From Selaginella moellendorffii (taxonomy: Eukaryota > Streptophyta > Lycopodiopsida > Selaginellales > Selaginellaceae), in the NCBI RefSeq assembly GCF_000143415.4, contig NW_003314261.1:3014366-3078365 (forward strand): a DNA stretch of 64,000 bases. Reading direction: 5' to 3'. Positions 30,347 through 43,200 of the stretch are shown here, piece after piece (position 1 is the first letter of the stretch; every line of letters starts with the position of its first letter). The notes under the pieces are model-generated. The model was not told the origin of the DNA. It saw only the letters and a program-made list of their open reading frames with translations, and did not search any database. A program made the translations under genes and the position numbers.

Positions 30347-32790
30347 AGCCGTCAAGAACGAGCGCCAACGCTCTTCACTCTTCTCTCGCTCAGTTCTTTC
30401 TCATTCGAGGGCTTGAAAGAAATATACGACGAGAAAAAGAGTTAAAAAACCAAGCGGGTTTACTTGCCCTTTTACCCCCTTGATCCACCCCGAATATTTT
30501 GGGGAATCCGACCGAAGGCACTCCTTCTCTGGCGGGGAAAAGCATCAGGATAGATTCGCCGCCACGCTCAGGTAATGCGTGCCACGTGGCGGGCCCGGGT
30601 TCGTTTCAAAGGGCCAACGCGGCTCCCATTGGACGGCAATTGGCGGCGGCTCTCTTGATTGGCCACTCGGCACAAAGATCAACCACTGTACCTACCAGTG
30701 GCCGCGCCTCACCGGCTTTTAACAGGGGGAGGCTCTGTTTTAGGGCGCAGCAAAGGACGGCAGCCAATAGAAACGATTACACTATTACACGACGTCTGGT
30801 GTGGTGGTGTGGAAAGATTCGATTTAGATGCTTGCTACATGGCCATGAAGGGAACTGGAAAGATTCGATTTAGATGCTTGCTACATGGCCATGAAGGGAA
30901 CTACGTGCGAGAGCGTGAGCTGTGTTTTCTGTGTCGCCACTCTCGCGCCAGCCCAGCCTCAATTCCACCGGTGGACGGGATGGACGAAGGTGGTGCGCTC
31001 CTCGTCGAGGTAAATTGATCGAAGATTTCTTCTGCTATCTATATCTGCAACAAAACAAACCACGCCTCAAAGCAAGGAATTAAAAGCAAAAGTAAATTAA
31101 AAAAAATTAAAGAGAAAAAAGGACGAGAAAAAAACAAAAAAGTAAAGAAGCCCCTTTGGCGCTCGTGTGCTTGCTTGCTACGGGTCAACTTTGCTGGGAC
31201 TTTGCTTCACGTTAAATGACAGGGTAACCCCAGCGCAGCTTGATTGAAATTTTCAGAGGAGCGCCATCGCAAGCTAAGAATGGCAAGCTTGTTGGGGATA
31301 AGACGAAAAGGTCCGACGCTCGCTTTTCACGAATATAAACAGAGAGAATCAGATATGGATTTACCAAAATCGCGAGCTACCAATAGTGTTGGCAACAATC
31401 GTGTGCCATATTTAACAAGCGGACGATTAGCCAATCACACGCCGTAAACTCTTCCCCGCCGTGCGCGCCAATGCCGAGCAACTGCCAATCACAGTGGCCG
31501 AGGGCCCAATCCAATTGGCCCTGGCGCGTAGCCAATCACGGGAAATAACGACCGGAATTGTCACAATGCCAAGCAAAGTGCAGCGCATGTAGAAGAGCAG
31601 AATTGGGCGCTTGATTATAAGAGAGAGAGACAGCGGCAGCGGTGGTTCTGTATATTTTTAGGTTTCTCAATCACGGTAGAGTGCATGCCAAGCATGAACA
31701 AGATATTTCCCTTCCCCAGAGTTTTCTAGTTTTTTCCCCGAATAAAAGTGTATAAAAAAGCATTGTGGGAGAAAAACTTGCCTTGAAGGGGCATCCAAAG
31801 AGAGAGTGCTTTGTGCCGGTGGCGTGTCGGTCGAGGCACGACGGTGGTGGTATTTTTGTGTGTATAACAAGACTTTGATCTCGCGCTAGGCTGGCTTTCT
31901 ATTGCTATATACGTTTTTGTCTGTGCCGCCGTTGTTTACACAAGCAATCGCCTTGCTTGTCTTGTTTCTTCCCGCCAGAGTGAGCCGAACCAGCAAACAA
32001 CAGCGATTTAACAACGAAAGAGATAACGCAAGCCCATGGATCACAGCACAGACATTCCAGCTCTTTGTGTTGTCCACGCATAATCGCCCCCCGCCCCGGC
32101 AATTGCGAGCCCAGAAATCCCAAAAACAAGCAGAAGGGAGGCCTGGACGGACGCGATCTCGGCGAAAGCATATATAGTGTTTTGGGGTGCGATTAAAATA
32201 CGAGGCCTTTGGCCGGTTAGTTGCGGCGCACCGCATTTAAGCTTAGACAAATGGCGTTGCATCATCGATATATGGAATAGAAAATCTGCCGGCCAGTGGG
32301 ACTCGCTTCCTGAGTTGTATGGACTTTAGCTTGGGGGCTTGCGGCAGCTTTCAGTTAGGTTAGGGGCCAATGTTTCCTGGCTTTTGAATTTTAAGCCCCT
32401 TTTTCAAAGAATTTATGCTTTCCTTTCTTTGGTGTTAGCTTAAAGGTCTCTTGTGCGCGCGTGTGGTGGAGGATGGCTTGTCCATTGCTTGCTCTTGTCA
32501 CAAGTTGATGAATGGGGCAAGAAACATGAAATTCGGTGACGAGTACCAAGTTAGGTCACCCTCGCAAGAAAAAAAAAGAAAAAAAGAAAAACGAGCAAAC
32601 GAACGTTAGGTGGTGGTGGTGGAGATTGGTTAATTAAAATCGGGTTGGCTTTGGCTTTCGAGAGTTTGAAACTTCAAACTTGCCACACCTAACCCCGCGA
32701 GTGTATGCGCATATCCCTGGCGCCAATTTGGGTGCCCCCGCGCGCGCGAGTGACGTCGGAGATTCGTCCTGTGTATCCAACAAGAGAGCC
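30347..32790. other. Region between the two MAPKKK genes
   Basis: Promoter of MAPKKK copy 1 at the left (GTATATTT on the minus strand near 30419-30428 is a TATA candidate) and the 3' flank of copy 2 at the right. It holds a perfect 46-bp tandem duplication (30811-30902) and A-rich tracts near 31075-31145. No coding gene is supported. Confidence 0.5.
30811..30902. repeat. Perfect 46-bp tandem duplication
   Basis: 30811-30856 and 30857-30902 are identical, starting GGAAAGATTCGATTTAG and ending AAGGGAACT. The lack of differences points to a recent event. Confidence 0.95.
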
Positions 32791-34554
32791 CTAGCGAAGA
32801 TTGGATGTAAAAATCGGAGCCAATCGAGCCATCAATCGCAATCCCGGAACCGAAGCGGCGGGATCCATGGAATACCAATCTTGCGCTCGACATTGCAACT
32901 GCAAGAGGGATCGATCAGGGCGTGCGAGCGGAATCGCCACCATCGCCACTTGCCAAACAAAATCAAACGAGAATGAGTGGGACAATGAATCCAACGAGCA
33001 GAGGCACAACAGCACGCACGCACGCACACATACCACAAGCAGCACAAAAACGAGAGCTACACGGTTTTCGAGTGTCAAATTGGTGCCAGTATCTTTCAGA
33101 CTTGGAGTTACAACAGCGCGGGGGGAATATCTCGCGGATATTCCCCCCGTGGCTCTTCTGCTAGCCAGCTTGATCCGGCCTCGGCTTCTTGGAACGGTTG
33201 CCGGTGGCGGCAGCCGAATTGATCGTCCGGTTCTCCCAATCCCCGCAAAAGCCCTCGCGATTCCACCCCTCAAAATCGGCAAATCCCCCAAAAACAGGGG
33301 AGTTGCCGACGATGATCCGGAGGAACTGGGGCCGCAATCCGATGATTCCGGCTCTTGGGCGACTCGCAATCCGCTGGCAATGCCGCAATCCTGCGGCTGC
33401 TCGATCGAATTCTCCTCGTCCTCGGCCTTGGAGACGGCCTTGGAGATAGCCGGCGAAGCTGAGGCTTGCTCTTCCTCCTCCTCCTCGAGCTCCTCGGCGA
33501 AATCCGAAAGGTGCTCGAACGCATTCGCGGCGGGTGGCTGCCCCTGCGGCGATCGCACCACAATCCACTTGATGTCTTCCTCCAGCCTGGGCAGGTCGCC
33601 GGTGGCGCTGCTCTTGATCGAGAAGAAGCGGGAGAAATCCAAGGGGCTCCTCGGCGATATGGGCGCCGCCGGCGCTGCCTCAATCTTCTCCTCCTCCTCC
33701 TTCTCCTCCGCCGCCATCTCGCCGCTCACAAAGGGATGCCGCAAGAGCTCCTCGGCCGAGGCCCTGGAGCAGGGATCCCGGCACAGGCACTTGGCCAGGA
33801 AATCTCGCCCAGCGCTGGAGACGAAGCTGGGCAGCTCCGGGATCTCGTTGGAGCAAGCAATCTTGTACATGGCGACCATGGGGCTGGATCCACTCACCGC
33901 CTCGCCCCATGGCGCCTTGCCCGTGAGCATCTCGATCACCGTGCAGCCCAGCGACCAGATATCCGACGCCGCGCCCTGTTCTTCCTGCCTCACCGCCTCG
34001 GGCGCCATCCACAGCGGCGTCCCCTTCACTCCCCCGGCCATGGATTTGGCCCCGACCCTCTTGGCCGCCCCAAAATCCGCGAGCTTGACACTCTCGCAGC
34101 CGACGAGGATGTTCTTCCCCTTGATGTCGCAGTGGACGATCCCGCTCTTGTGGAGGAATTCCAGGCCTAGAAGGATTCCCCGCGTGTAGATCCTCACCAG
34201 GGACTCGTCCAGCTTCCCGCCCAGCTTGGCCATGAGATCCGCCAGGCTCCCCCCGGGCATGTACTCGAGGAAGACGTTCTTCATCGCGGGCTTGCTGGGC
34301 TCCGCGGCGGTGTCGTCGCCGCCAAGGCACCGGATGACCTGTGGGCAATCCAGGCTCTCCAGGATCTGGCGCTCGTTCTCCAGAGCCGCGATCTCGCCGC
34401 TGTTGCCCATCTCCGCGGATTTCACCGCGAAGAGCGAGCCATCCGCCCTGTTCACTGCCAGGCTCACGGTGCCAAAGGATCCAGCGCCGATTGCCTTGCC
34501 CCTGATCCACGAGAAGCCCTGTTTCTGCTGCTGATTCTCCATCGCCATCGCCAT
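32791..34554 (-). CDS. MAPKKK, MEKK subfamily (MAPKKK15-21 type), copy 2
   Basis: Frame of 587 codons from ATG 34554 (two more ATGs follow at codons 3 and 5). Kinase domain at residues about 12-275: GAGSFGTV, FAVKS, AALENE, HCDIKGKN, LADFGAAKR, GTPLWMAPEAV and SDIWSLGCTVIEM. It is highly similar to copy 1 in the kinase core and again has KWIVVRSPQG after it. The tail then diverges. Residues about 515-550 translate as a run rich in Val, Leu and Cys that could be a membrane segment, but is more likely an unspliced intron, since GTATGTG and a later AAG acceptor bracket it. The end of the protein is therefore uncertain. Both copies are probably cytosolic or nuclear activators of a MAPK cascade, by family. 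Confidence 0.85.
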   Translation of the reverse strand: MAMAMENQQQKQGFSWIRGKAIGAGSFGTVSLAVNRADGSLFAVKSAEMGNSGEIAALENERQILESLDCPQVIRCLGGDDTAAEPSKPAMKNVFLEYMPGGSLADLMAKLGGKLDESLVRIYTRGILLGLEFLHKSGIVHCDIKGKNILVGCESVKLADFGAAKRVGAKSMAGGVKGTPLWMAPEAVRQEEQGAASDIWSLGCTVIEMLTGKAPWGEAVSGSSPMVAMYKIACSNEIPELPSFVSSAGRDFLAKCLCRDPCSRASAEELLRHPFVSGEMAAEEKEEEEKIEAAPAAPISPRSPLDFSRFFSIKSSATGDLPRLEEDIKWIVVRSPQGQPPAANAFEHLSDFAEELEEEEEEQASASPAISKAVSKAEDEENSIEQPQDCGIASGLRVAQEPESSDCGPSSSGSSSATPLFLGDLPILRGGIARAFAGIGRTGRSIRLPPPATVPRSRGRIKLASRRATGGISARYSPRAVVTPSLKDTGTNLTLENRVALVFVLLVVCVRACVLLCLCSLDSLSHSFSFDFVWQVAMVAIPLARPDRSLLQLQCRAQDWYSMDPAASVPGLRLMARLAPIFTSNLR

Positions 34555-34673
34555 CGCTGCTGCTAAAGCTCAAGATCCAAGATCGAGAATTTTTCCTTTC
34601 CCTCCTTTTGATTTTCCCCCTCTCTTGAAACACACCACGAACTGGTCTAGGGATTTGGAAGGAGGGGCGTGGC

Positions 34674-34680
34674 TTAAATA
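34674..34680 (-). promoter_or_regulatory. TATA-like box of MAPKKK copy 2
   Basis: TATTTAA in gene direction, about 120 nt upstream of the ATG at 34554. Confidence 0.55.
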
Positions 34681-36890
34681 GAGCCGGGGATAAAGGCAAG
34701 GGAAAAGGTTAAAAGGCAAAACTCGTGGGTAAACTGGGCAAAAGTTTGAAAAAAATTTCCAGTTTGGCCCAACGGCGGGCGGGCGGGCTGCTACAGTCTC
34801 GGGCAGTCTGGGCAGCGACCCGGACACCGCCAATCACGCCCCATTTCGCATTGGCGTGACATCGCGGGTAGCTGGCCCGGGCAGCACGTTATTGGCCAGT
34901 AGCATCCCCCCGGGAATATGCTAATTTTCTGGGTTGGCGATATTTCTTTTCTTTCCATGACTGGGTGGCCTCGTGCCTTACTGTTCTCGTAGCATGATTT
35001 GCACATGGATGCCACTGGGTCCACAATGTGGGCATTTCAAACCAAAGCTATGGTACGGGTTAAAATCGCTTGCGTGGTTCCCATCCGGTGGCTGGATATC
35101 ACCACATGGGTAACTGGCATACCCATTTCTTTCACGTGGAGCTGATGCAAAGGGAGCTGCCAGGAAAGGGGGTGTCTGGCCTTGGCGCAGCTTCCTTGGA
35201 AGAAGCTGGCTCTCTTGGATCGCGAGGAAGGCGCTAGGAAGCTCGCATTTTATCACGTGGTGGTTGTCGAGGACGATAGCGTCTTCCTGGGCAGCTTCCC
35301 GCGAGTGAGATCAAGGAGGAACGAAACTCTCTTTCTTGTCGCGTTAGGGGGACCTTTCCAATCCAAGGGCTTGGATTTCGATCACATGGGCGCAAAACTG
35401 ACCCTCGCGGGAAGCTTCCCGCCACGAAGGTGGACCAAAAACTCCTTGTAAGATCTTTTTGTTGTCACGCAATCGCAAGGTCACTTGTTGGCTTGAATGG
35501 TGTTTGTTTTGTTTCGCCTCGTCCTTTTGCAAGACCCTGTGAAGCTTCTATGGCAACTTCGCTGGTGGAACTAAACTCCTCAAGAACTACTCTATATCAC
35601 AGTCAATTTGAGAATGAGCACCGGAAGTATCGAATCGAAGGTCAAGTGGGGTCTCTTTAAAGATCCATTCCGCCAAAGTCCTCTCCTATATCACACCGCC
35701 AAAGCGTTGGGGTCATTCATTCCTTGTCCTAGGCAATATTGACCGCCCCTTTCTTGTTAGATTGTTTGGAGCTCTCCAAAAGACTTGAATTGTGAACAGT
35801 CCTAAGCCATCCCGTGAAGGGTGTGAAAGGCGAAACTTCGAGGGGAGCTTCGATGCAGCTGCAAGCAAAGCTTTTCTCTGCAGAGAAGCAAATCATGTCG
35901 TGGCATTGTTATCGAAAAGAAGGCAACCTTTCGGTCAATCATGCAGGTGAGAGAGTGGACTAAGGGGTAGCCACGAGCAAAAGTCAGCCCGTTGACAAAT
36001 GGCCTACAGTGGGGGGGCTTGACAAAAAGAAAGAGAAACGAAAAGAGGTGCATGACTCCACTAGTGGAACACTGGACGCGCCCACGCCTTGCATTAAAAC
36101 GACGCCTCTTGGGCACAAAAGTGGTGCCCGGCTGGGGCATACGCGGCACAAACGTAAGATCCCACACTATCTCGCATCTCAAACATGCCAGCACGATATA
36201 TGATGCGCTCGCTTCTCGGGGGAGATGAGATGTTTTTCCAGCCCAGGTTGCTGCGAAGGTGGCCCGCGTCCATATCATCCCCCACCACGGCGATAACATT
36301 TGGCATCAAGGACCGCTCACACATTCTTTTATAGAAGATGAGGTCGCCAACAGTGCGCACGAAGAGGATTTCGCCAACAGTGCCCCCCCGGGACGATCTG
36401 GTGACGATACAGGTGGAGAGTTGGAGACGAGCTCCATGGCAATAGAACTTGGGTGGCTGGCTGGCTGGCACCGCCCACACACAGGATCGCAAAGCGTCTT
36501 AAAAAAACAAAGGGATGATCTTCCCAGATCACAGGCCAAGTGTCGAGAGAAGCACACAACTTTCCAAATGTCCGGTATCCGAGCGAGAAGTTCCCATGGC
36601 GACGGGTAGCTTGGCTCACGTCTTTACACTTGGCTCGTCATCTTGGATTCGCTGCACCACCAAACGCCGTGTAACAGAGGTTGAGTGTGTCATGCCGGCA
36701 TCACTTTTTTTGTGTGTGGCCGGTCAATACGAGTTGAATTGTTTGACTGGCTTTTGGCTGCCTGGACCAATGAGATGGGCACACGCACCTCCTGGACCCA
36801 GCGTTGTTCTAACCAGTGCGAAACAGAGCAAAGAGTTAGATCGATAATGAATGAAACTTCAACAGGGGAGCCAACACAGCAAGATTGATT
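34681..36890. other. Intergenic, no gene recognised
   Basis: Upstream region of MAPKKK copy 2. Frames up to 165 codons occur on both strands, but none has family features or splice-consistent structure. Composition is balanced until about 36890, where it turns AT-rich. Confidence 0.5.
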
Positions 36891-37317
36891 GCTGATACAT
36901 TTTAGTTTGAAAATCATTTAGGATATCTGGTCATATTTTTGTAAAATTGTTCCTGATAAAATAATGGTTTGCTTATTTATTATAATACTTATTATTAATT
37001 ATCCAGCAGTTTCAACCTAAGTTTAATTGGTGATTCTGGAAAAGTGTCCATGATTTGGATATGACAGCTACATTCTCTTGGATCCACAATTCTGACTTTG
37101 CAAGCTGAGGAATACTTGATCTGTGGGATGGGAAGCTTGTAAACAAAGATTTTACAAGCATCTCCACCAGCCAAAACACATGCAAGTGAGAGATAGAAAC
37201 ACCCAGAGAGCATACATGCTTTCTCATTGATTAGAGGAGTGATGAAGTGTGTGCACACGAAGAAAAGAGAATTCATTAGTGTTCCACAGTACATATAATT
37301 TAATAACACAAGATTAA

Positions 37318-37320
<3 letters not shown>

Positions 37321-37364
<44 letters not shown>
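37321..37364. repeat. (AT)n microsatellite
   Basis: Uninterrupted AT dinucleotide run of about 44 bases. Confidence 0.95.
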
Positions 37365-37366
<2 letters not shown>

Positions 37367-39657
37367 TAGAATATTCAAGAGTATTTTAGGTATATCCATT
37401 CACTGCTTAACCAAACCAAAAATAAAAACTTTGATAAGTTCTTCTCTTCTGCGATAGCTAGTAGCTTTTCATTTTATATCAAAAATAAAAATAACTTAGT
37501 TATATTTTTGTGCTAAGAATATATAAATTTTGATTATATCAGATGGTAAGTATTGACTTATAACTAATATATAATTAATCTAAATAATAATATATATATA
37601 CAATAATAAAATAAGTACATAAGCCAAAATTTAATATTTATTTTAGTTTTTTAATTTATTTTAATTGGATATAATCTGAAAAAAGGATAGAAATTATTTT
37701 GGTCTTCTAAGAACAAGTTAAATAAATTTTCTAATGAGGTTTTTTTATGTGTTTCAGTTTTACGTTTATTTTATTTATAATATTTTTATTATATTGAAAT
37801 TATTTTTTAAATTTATTAATTATATTTTAAATTATAACTAAATTTAATTAATTTATATAATATAAATTTTTTGCTAAAATAAATAAAAATGGCACCTATC
37901 AAACAGATTATAGAAATTCATTATCTTCTGACATTAATGTTGCTCTCACACAAGTGCAACATACACCAATTAATGATTAATTTTGTGAAAAATGAAATAC
38001 ATGAATTGCAATTCTTTAATATTTAAAGCAGTTAATAAAAAACATAAAAATGACAAAAATGATACATATTCAAATTTTTGTCAAATCAGTGTTTACAATT
38101 ATAAAATTCAATATTCTTTATTCTCTTTTAAAAATATTTTAAACTTATTTTTATTATTCATTTAACTACTAGTTAAAATAAGATATTTTACAACCTTAAG
38201 TGCTAGATTTACAATCTCTAAATAAAATAAACTATATTATTAGTAGAATCAAGTTTTAAGATATCACTTAATTTTTGGGAGAATATTTGATGGAAAAAAG
38301 TATTTATGCTTCTTTAAACTTCAAAATGATGGTAATCTTGTTTTTTTCTCTATGTAAAATAGAGCATTAATCACTAGTGTTCTAACAACAGTCCTAATTG
38401 TTTTCTTCACTTATCTTACAAAATAATTGTAATTTAGTATCTTACATAATACATATTTATTGTCTAGTAATTATCAATGCTTAAAGATAATTAAAATTAT
38501 GGTTAACTTGCAAATCTTCAAAAGTTCCATATAATGTAATTATAAGTGGTAATAGTGATACTAGCAGTCTTAGCCTAAGTGATCTCTTAAGGTTCTCACT
38601 TCTGGACTTTGGACAAGATAATAGATCTGGAGAAAAGAAAATTCCCTTTACAACCACAACATTTGAGATTTTATCTTCCATTTAGTTTGTAATTACTATT
38701 CAAATGTTTATCATAGATCATGGACAAGTGATACTCTTAATAAATCTCAGGGTGTTAACCATTCTCAAAGAAATGCCATGGCCATCAGAATGGAGGGCTA
38801 AGGGCAGCTTAAGTGTAAGAGAGTAGGTAAGTAACACTTTTAAGTGGTCTTAATGGCCTGTATTATTATGGCTGATTTCAATATATATCCTGGAGTTCAC
38901 ACACCATCAATAGAAAAGCTATTACTATTAGCTATTAGAATACTCACTAAACCTGATTTATATTTAACATGAAACAAATTTTAAAAACAATAAAAAATAA
39001 ATTGTCTGGACAAAGGTAATTTCTCTTTGTCACGCCAGTGCCATTTTCAACTTCATGACCAAGAGACCAAGAACAAAGTGCAAACCGTCTTGGCAGAAAG
39101 TCTACCAATTGCTACTGAGGGCTACAGGGGGCTATGCAAATCCAGCCCTTGGTGACTGGACCAGGAACTTCTCACTACTGGACAGAAGTCTGCTGCGAGC
39201 ACCTTTCCAATCATCCAGGTATCCGGGTTCCATGGCATTGTAAGTTTCACGAAACTTTGGACGGATTCGAGCTCCCGAATGGAACAGAATGCGAGCACGT
39301 CCATGGTGAGGGACGAGCACTTCAGGCAGCGAGGCATCAACGAGGACGCAGCACCACTGAAACTTAAGGATTGTGGGCACCTTCTCGTGGACCACTTTGG
39401 TAGTGAGTTTGAGAAGCAGCTGAACTGTAAAGAGCTTTAGAATGTCACAAAGACAGCATGGAGTTTGAAAGAATTTGGATGTTTAAAAGAAACAATTCAT
39501 AGGCCTAAAGACAATAATTTTCAGAAATATTTTAAATCTAAGGTAATTGTTTCTTGGCATTTTATACAACCCTTTTAAATATAGCATCTGGAGCCTTTAT
39601 ATGGCAGACTAAGAACAAGTTTTATGGAGGTCTCATGAAAGAAGAAACGCTGCGCTG

Positions 39658-40230
39658 ATGTTATGTCGGACAAGGTTACTCCCTTTCTACTCTCATCTTA
39701 TGTTTCAATGCATCTTTGTACCCTCACACCAGGATTACACTCGGCTGTGCAAGCTGTTTCGATTTAAAAGTGAAGCGAAGGGCATGCAAGCTGTGACGCG
39801 CCTTCAAGAGGACTTCGAAGGCTTTGCCTTGGAATTCGAGAAATATGTTTTGGTAAGCAACTTTGCTTCATCTACATGGTTTCTTGGTTTGTGTGCACGG
39901 AAAATATACGTGAAATTGTTTTCACTTTGATTCAGGCCCAGGATGAGGAGTTTGGCGAGGAGGAGGTCAGAAGCTTAGTTTGTGCATTAAATAGCATATT
40001 CTGATTGTAGTTTTGTTCTGTTTCTCAGAGCGATTCTGATGATGCTCAAGTATGTCCTTTCGAATGCTGGTTCTGCCCGAGTTGAGATGCAGAGAAACAT
40101 CGCTACTGGACACTATGATCCTATGTATTTGCCAGTCTTTGGTGGGCGATTCTACACTTTTGGCATCCTTGATGTCCATGCTCAAGTGCACGTTCGGAAC
40201 AACACGATCTACTACCACTCGTACAAAGGT
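39658..40230 (+). other. Exon-like island in AT-rich DNA, unrecognised
   Basis: Balanced-composition sequence with features of a spliced gene. An open segment (DYTRLCKLFRFKSEAKGMQ onward) ends at a GTAAGC donor at 39852. A TTCAG acceptor starts 39936, adding AQDEEFGEEE and a GTCAG donor. A CTCAG acceptor then leads to SDSDDAQ. Further on, a frame reads MYLPVFGGRFYTFGILDVHA. No full-length reading frame can be assembled and I do not recognise a family. It could be a captured gene fragment or a decaying gene. Confidence 0.35.
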
Positions 40231-43200
40231 ATTGACCACGCTATCTTTATGTTTTGCCAACTTGCAGTGCGTTTTATCTGTTGAGAGTCGTGTTAAGGGA
40301 GAGGGGTGCCTCCTTTGGACGAATCAATGTTGGCTAAATTTGAAAGATCGCTTCCTTGAGCTGTGGCAATGGCCACACTTGGAATGAAAGCAGTGCCCGG
40401 ATGATGCTTAGTTGGAGATCTCTGTGTAGAGGATGAGGTATGGATAGTCATTGTCTAGCTAATTGAATCCCAATGGCATGAATGGTCCTGATTCATGTAG
40501 CTTCATAGAGGCCATGCTGTGGATCGTAGTGGGTGACAAATTATTATCACAGCAAGCTTGTTGATGTGGTTTTTCAAATGAAACATTGTAGTGAGAGAAA
40601 TAAAAAGAAAACTATATAGGACAAAATATTATATTGCTTGATATAGAAAATTATATATGATTATTCGTTTGGCAAATATAAAAAATGTCTAGGCTTATGT
40701 ATAGTTTTAGCTGCATCATAGAGCTGCAGACTGGAATTCTCCTGGATCACGAAATTGCTCAAAATTTTTGGAGGGGAGGTGATGTAAATGTAGCACCATT
40801 ACCATGGTCACCATCCAAGGCCACAGCCATGACCAAGGCTAGTGGCAGCAGCAATGGCCACTGGCCACAACCACCTGCCACCAGCCATTGGCCCAGTGAG
40901 TGGCCTGCCCACCAGCCAGGCAAGAAGTGTCAAACACAGACAGTTGTGAATTTGGTATAATATAGCCCTTTAAGAAAAATGTATAACAAAAGTATTGTAG
41001 GACTAATAGTATGACTATAGTGTGATATAATTGCATTATAATCAATATGAATAAACATATAGTGTATGAGCTTTTAAAAAACTATTTGGATCACCACATT
41101 GAATAATGCATCAATGAACTATAAATCTATATGAAAACTATATATTACTGAACTATAAAAATTATATGAGAAAACTATATGAAAGAAAGTATTGGTATGC
41201 CAGAGAAAAATAACTATACAAATGTTGAAATTAGATAAAAATAATTTTTAAGAAACTATACCAAAATCTGTCACATAGATAACAATTTAATTTTAACATA
41301 CAAAAAACTATTCAAAATTGAAAAACCACATTTGCTATGTGTCTTGATTGCCAAATGATGCTAGAAGGGTGCTCTTGAGGAGGGAGGACTTTAGAAGTTT
41401 GACTTCTAACACAAATGAAAATCCAAAGGCTAATCCAATGCATTATCTAAGGTGCAAATAAAACTTTAACTACATTTGCCATTGGAGTGATTGGTGATAT
41501 TTTTTTTCAGTCAAATATCCAATGAATTGAGAGGCCATGAATTTATTGGGTCCAGTGTGTAAGGAGATCAAAACCCATTCCTAAGTGAGTGATATATGGC
41601 AAGAGCAGTGGCTTGCTTTGTTGGAGGTAATGCTTTACCCCAGAAATGTTGATAATCAGTATATATCATAATTAAGTAGGAGCCTGGAAATGAAAGCTTC
41701 TAGTGCTAGAAAAAGATATTCAACCTTCTCATATTGTATCAAGAAAAGCATATTTTTAACAGCCATTTTTGGTTCAAAGTACTTCCATATTTTTTTAAAA
41801 TAAAATTTATATAAAAAATACAAATATCTAAAACTGATACCAGTTTTGGTTTCAAAACACATACATATATCCCAGCTTTTGGTTTGCTTAAACAAACCTA
41901 TATGGTAGAATACACTTAGATATTCTATTATATTCAAATATCTAATAGTTATTATTCATTTAGATTAATCTTTTTTTATAAGTTATTAACTTTTCTAAAC
42001 ACTTCCCAGAAGCACTCCTCCTGGCATTTGACAAGTGGGTGATATAATAGAGTGTTAGCCCCATAAACAGTGTCTTGTCCAAAATAGAGGGATGTCATCT
42101 TTCAAGCATGGCATCTAAGTATGTGCTTTGCTACTCATCCATCACCACTGTCTCCTCCTCATGTGGCAAGTTGCTCTGGAGATGAATATGGACACCAGAT
42201 GAGCATGATCAATATTTTTTGGGATGGACTATCATCAAACACTTCCCCTGGTTTAAGATTGGTTGGGACTATGTGTGAATTAGTATTATTCATTAATCTA
42301 ATAAATAATAATTATAAACATATTTATACAATAAACTGGAATTAAAACTGTCAATTAACAATTTTTCTTCTCACTAAATAAATAGTGTGTCTTATTTGTT
42401 TATTTATAAGATATGGCTATAATATATATGAATTAGTGAATTTATGTAGTAGGTTGCTCCTTGATTCTTCAACTCAATAAAACCAATTTCCTTTTTTCAA
42501 TTGTAAGCCATCAGATTCCTAATATTTATGTTTGCCTCTACATCCTCTATATGTTTGTGAAATAACATGTATGCCCAGATATCTGGACAAAAAGCTCAAC
42601 ATTAAATCCCAACTACTCTTTAGCTGTAGTAGCTTTGTGTATACAAAGTTTTTAGTCAAATTGGCTTATGACAAATTGTGATTAATCCATAAGGCAAAGT
42701 TGTGGAATCCATAATGTTAAGGTAGACAAGCAGATCTCTATGTTGTTTCCATGCTACAAGCCACAAAATACTCACTCATCACACAAAGAAAAGATTAAAC
42801 TTCTTCATACACATACCAGATGATCTTGTTAGAACAATGCTTCATTATGGTAATTCTCAAAAAGTTTGGATGTGTTCTTCTCTTCTAGGGCTACAAAATT
42901 TGCTAGAGCTATAGAGGAAGTTTGATTACTTTTGTGAAATATTTATATACTTAGATATCAAAAACCAAAAAAGAGCATAACCAGGAGAATTGCTCAACAC
43001 GTGAAACCAATCTGATGGTGAGATCTTATGTGACATGCTCTGCCATTGGGGTCATAATCCTAGCTGTGCAATCTAATTAACTCTCCCTCAATTATCCAAG
43101 TCAAACTAGCATGGTGATGCTAGTTGATATAGTGGGATCTGTAGTGCATCATAAGAGCTCTTAATGAAAGATGTTTGAGCATGTGAGTTAGAGCTGATTC

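Noticed and set aside
29102-30445. 447-codon plus-strand ORF opposite MAPKKK copy 1
   Set aside because: GC-rich antisense shadow of the kinase gene; no domain.
32801-34189. 462-codon plus-strand ORF opposite MAPKKK copy 2
   Set aside because: Antisense shadow of a kinase gene with clear motifs on the other strand.
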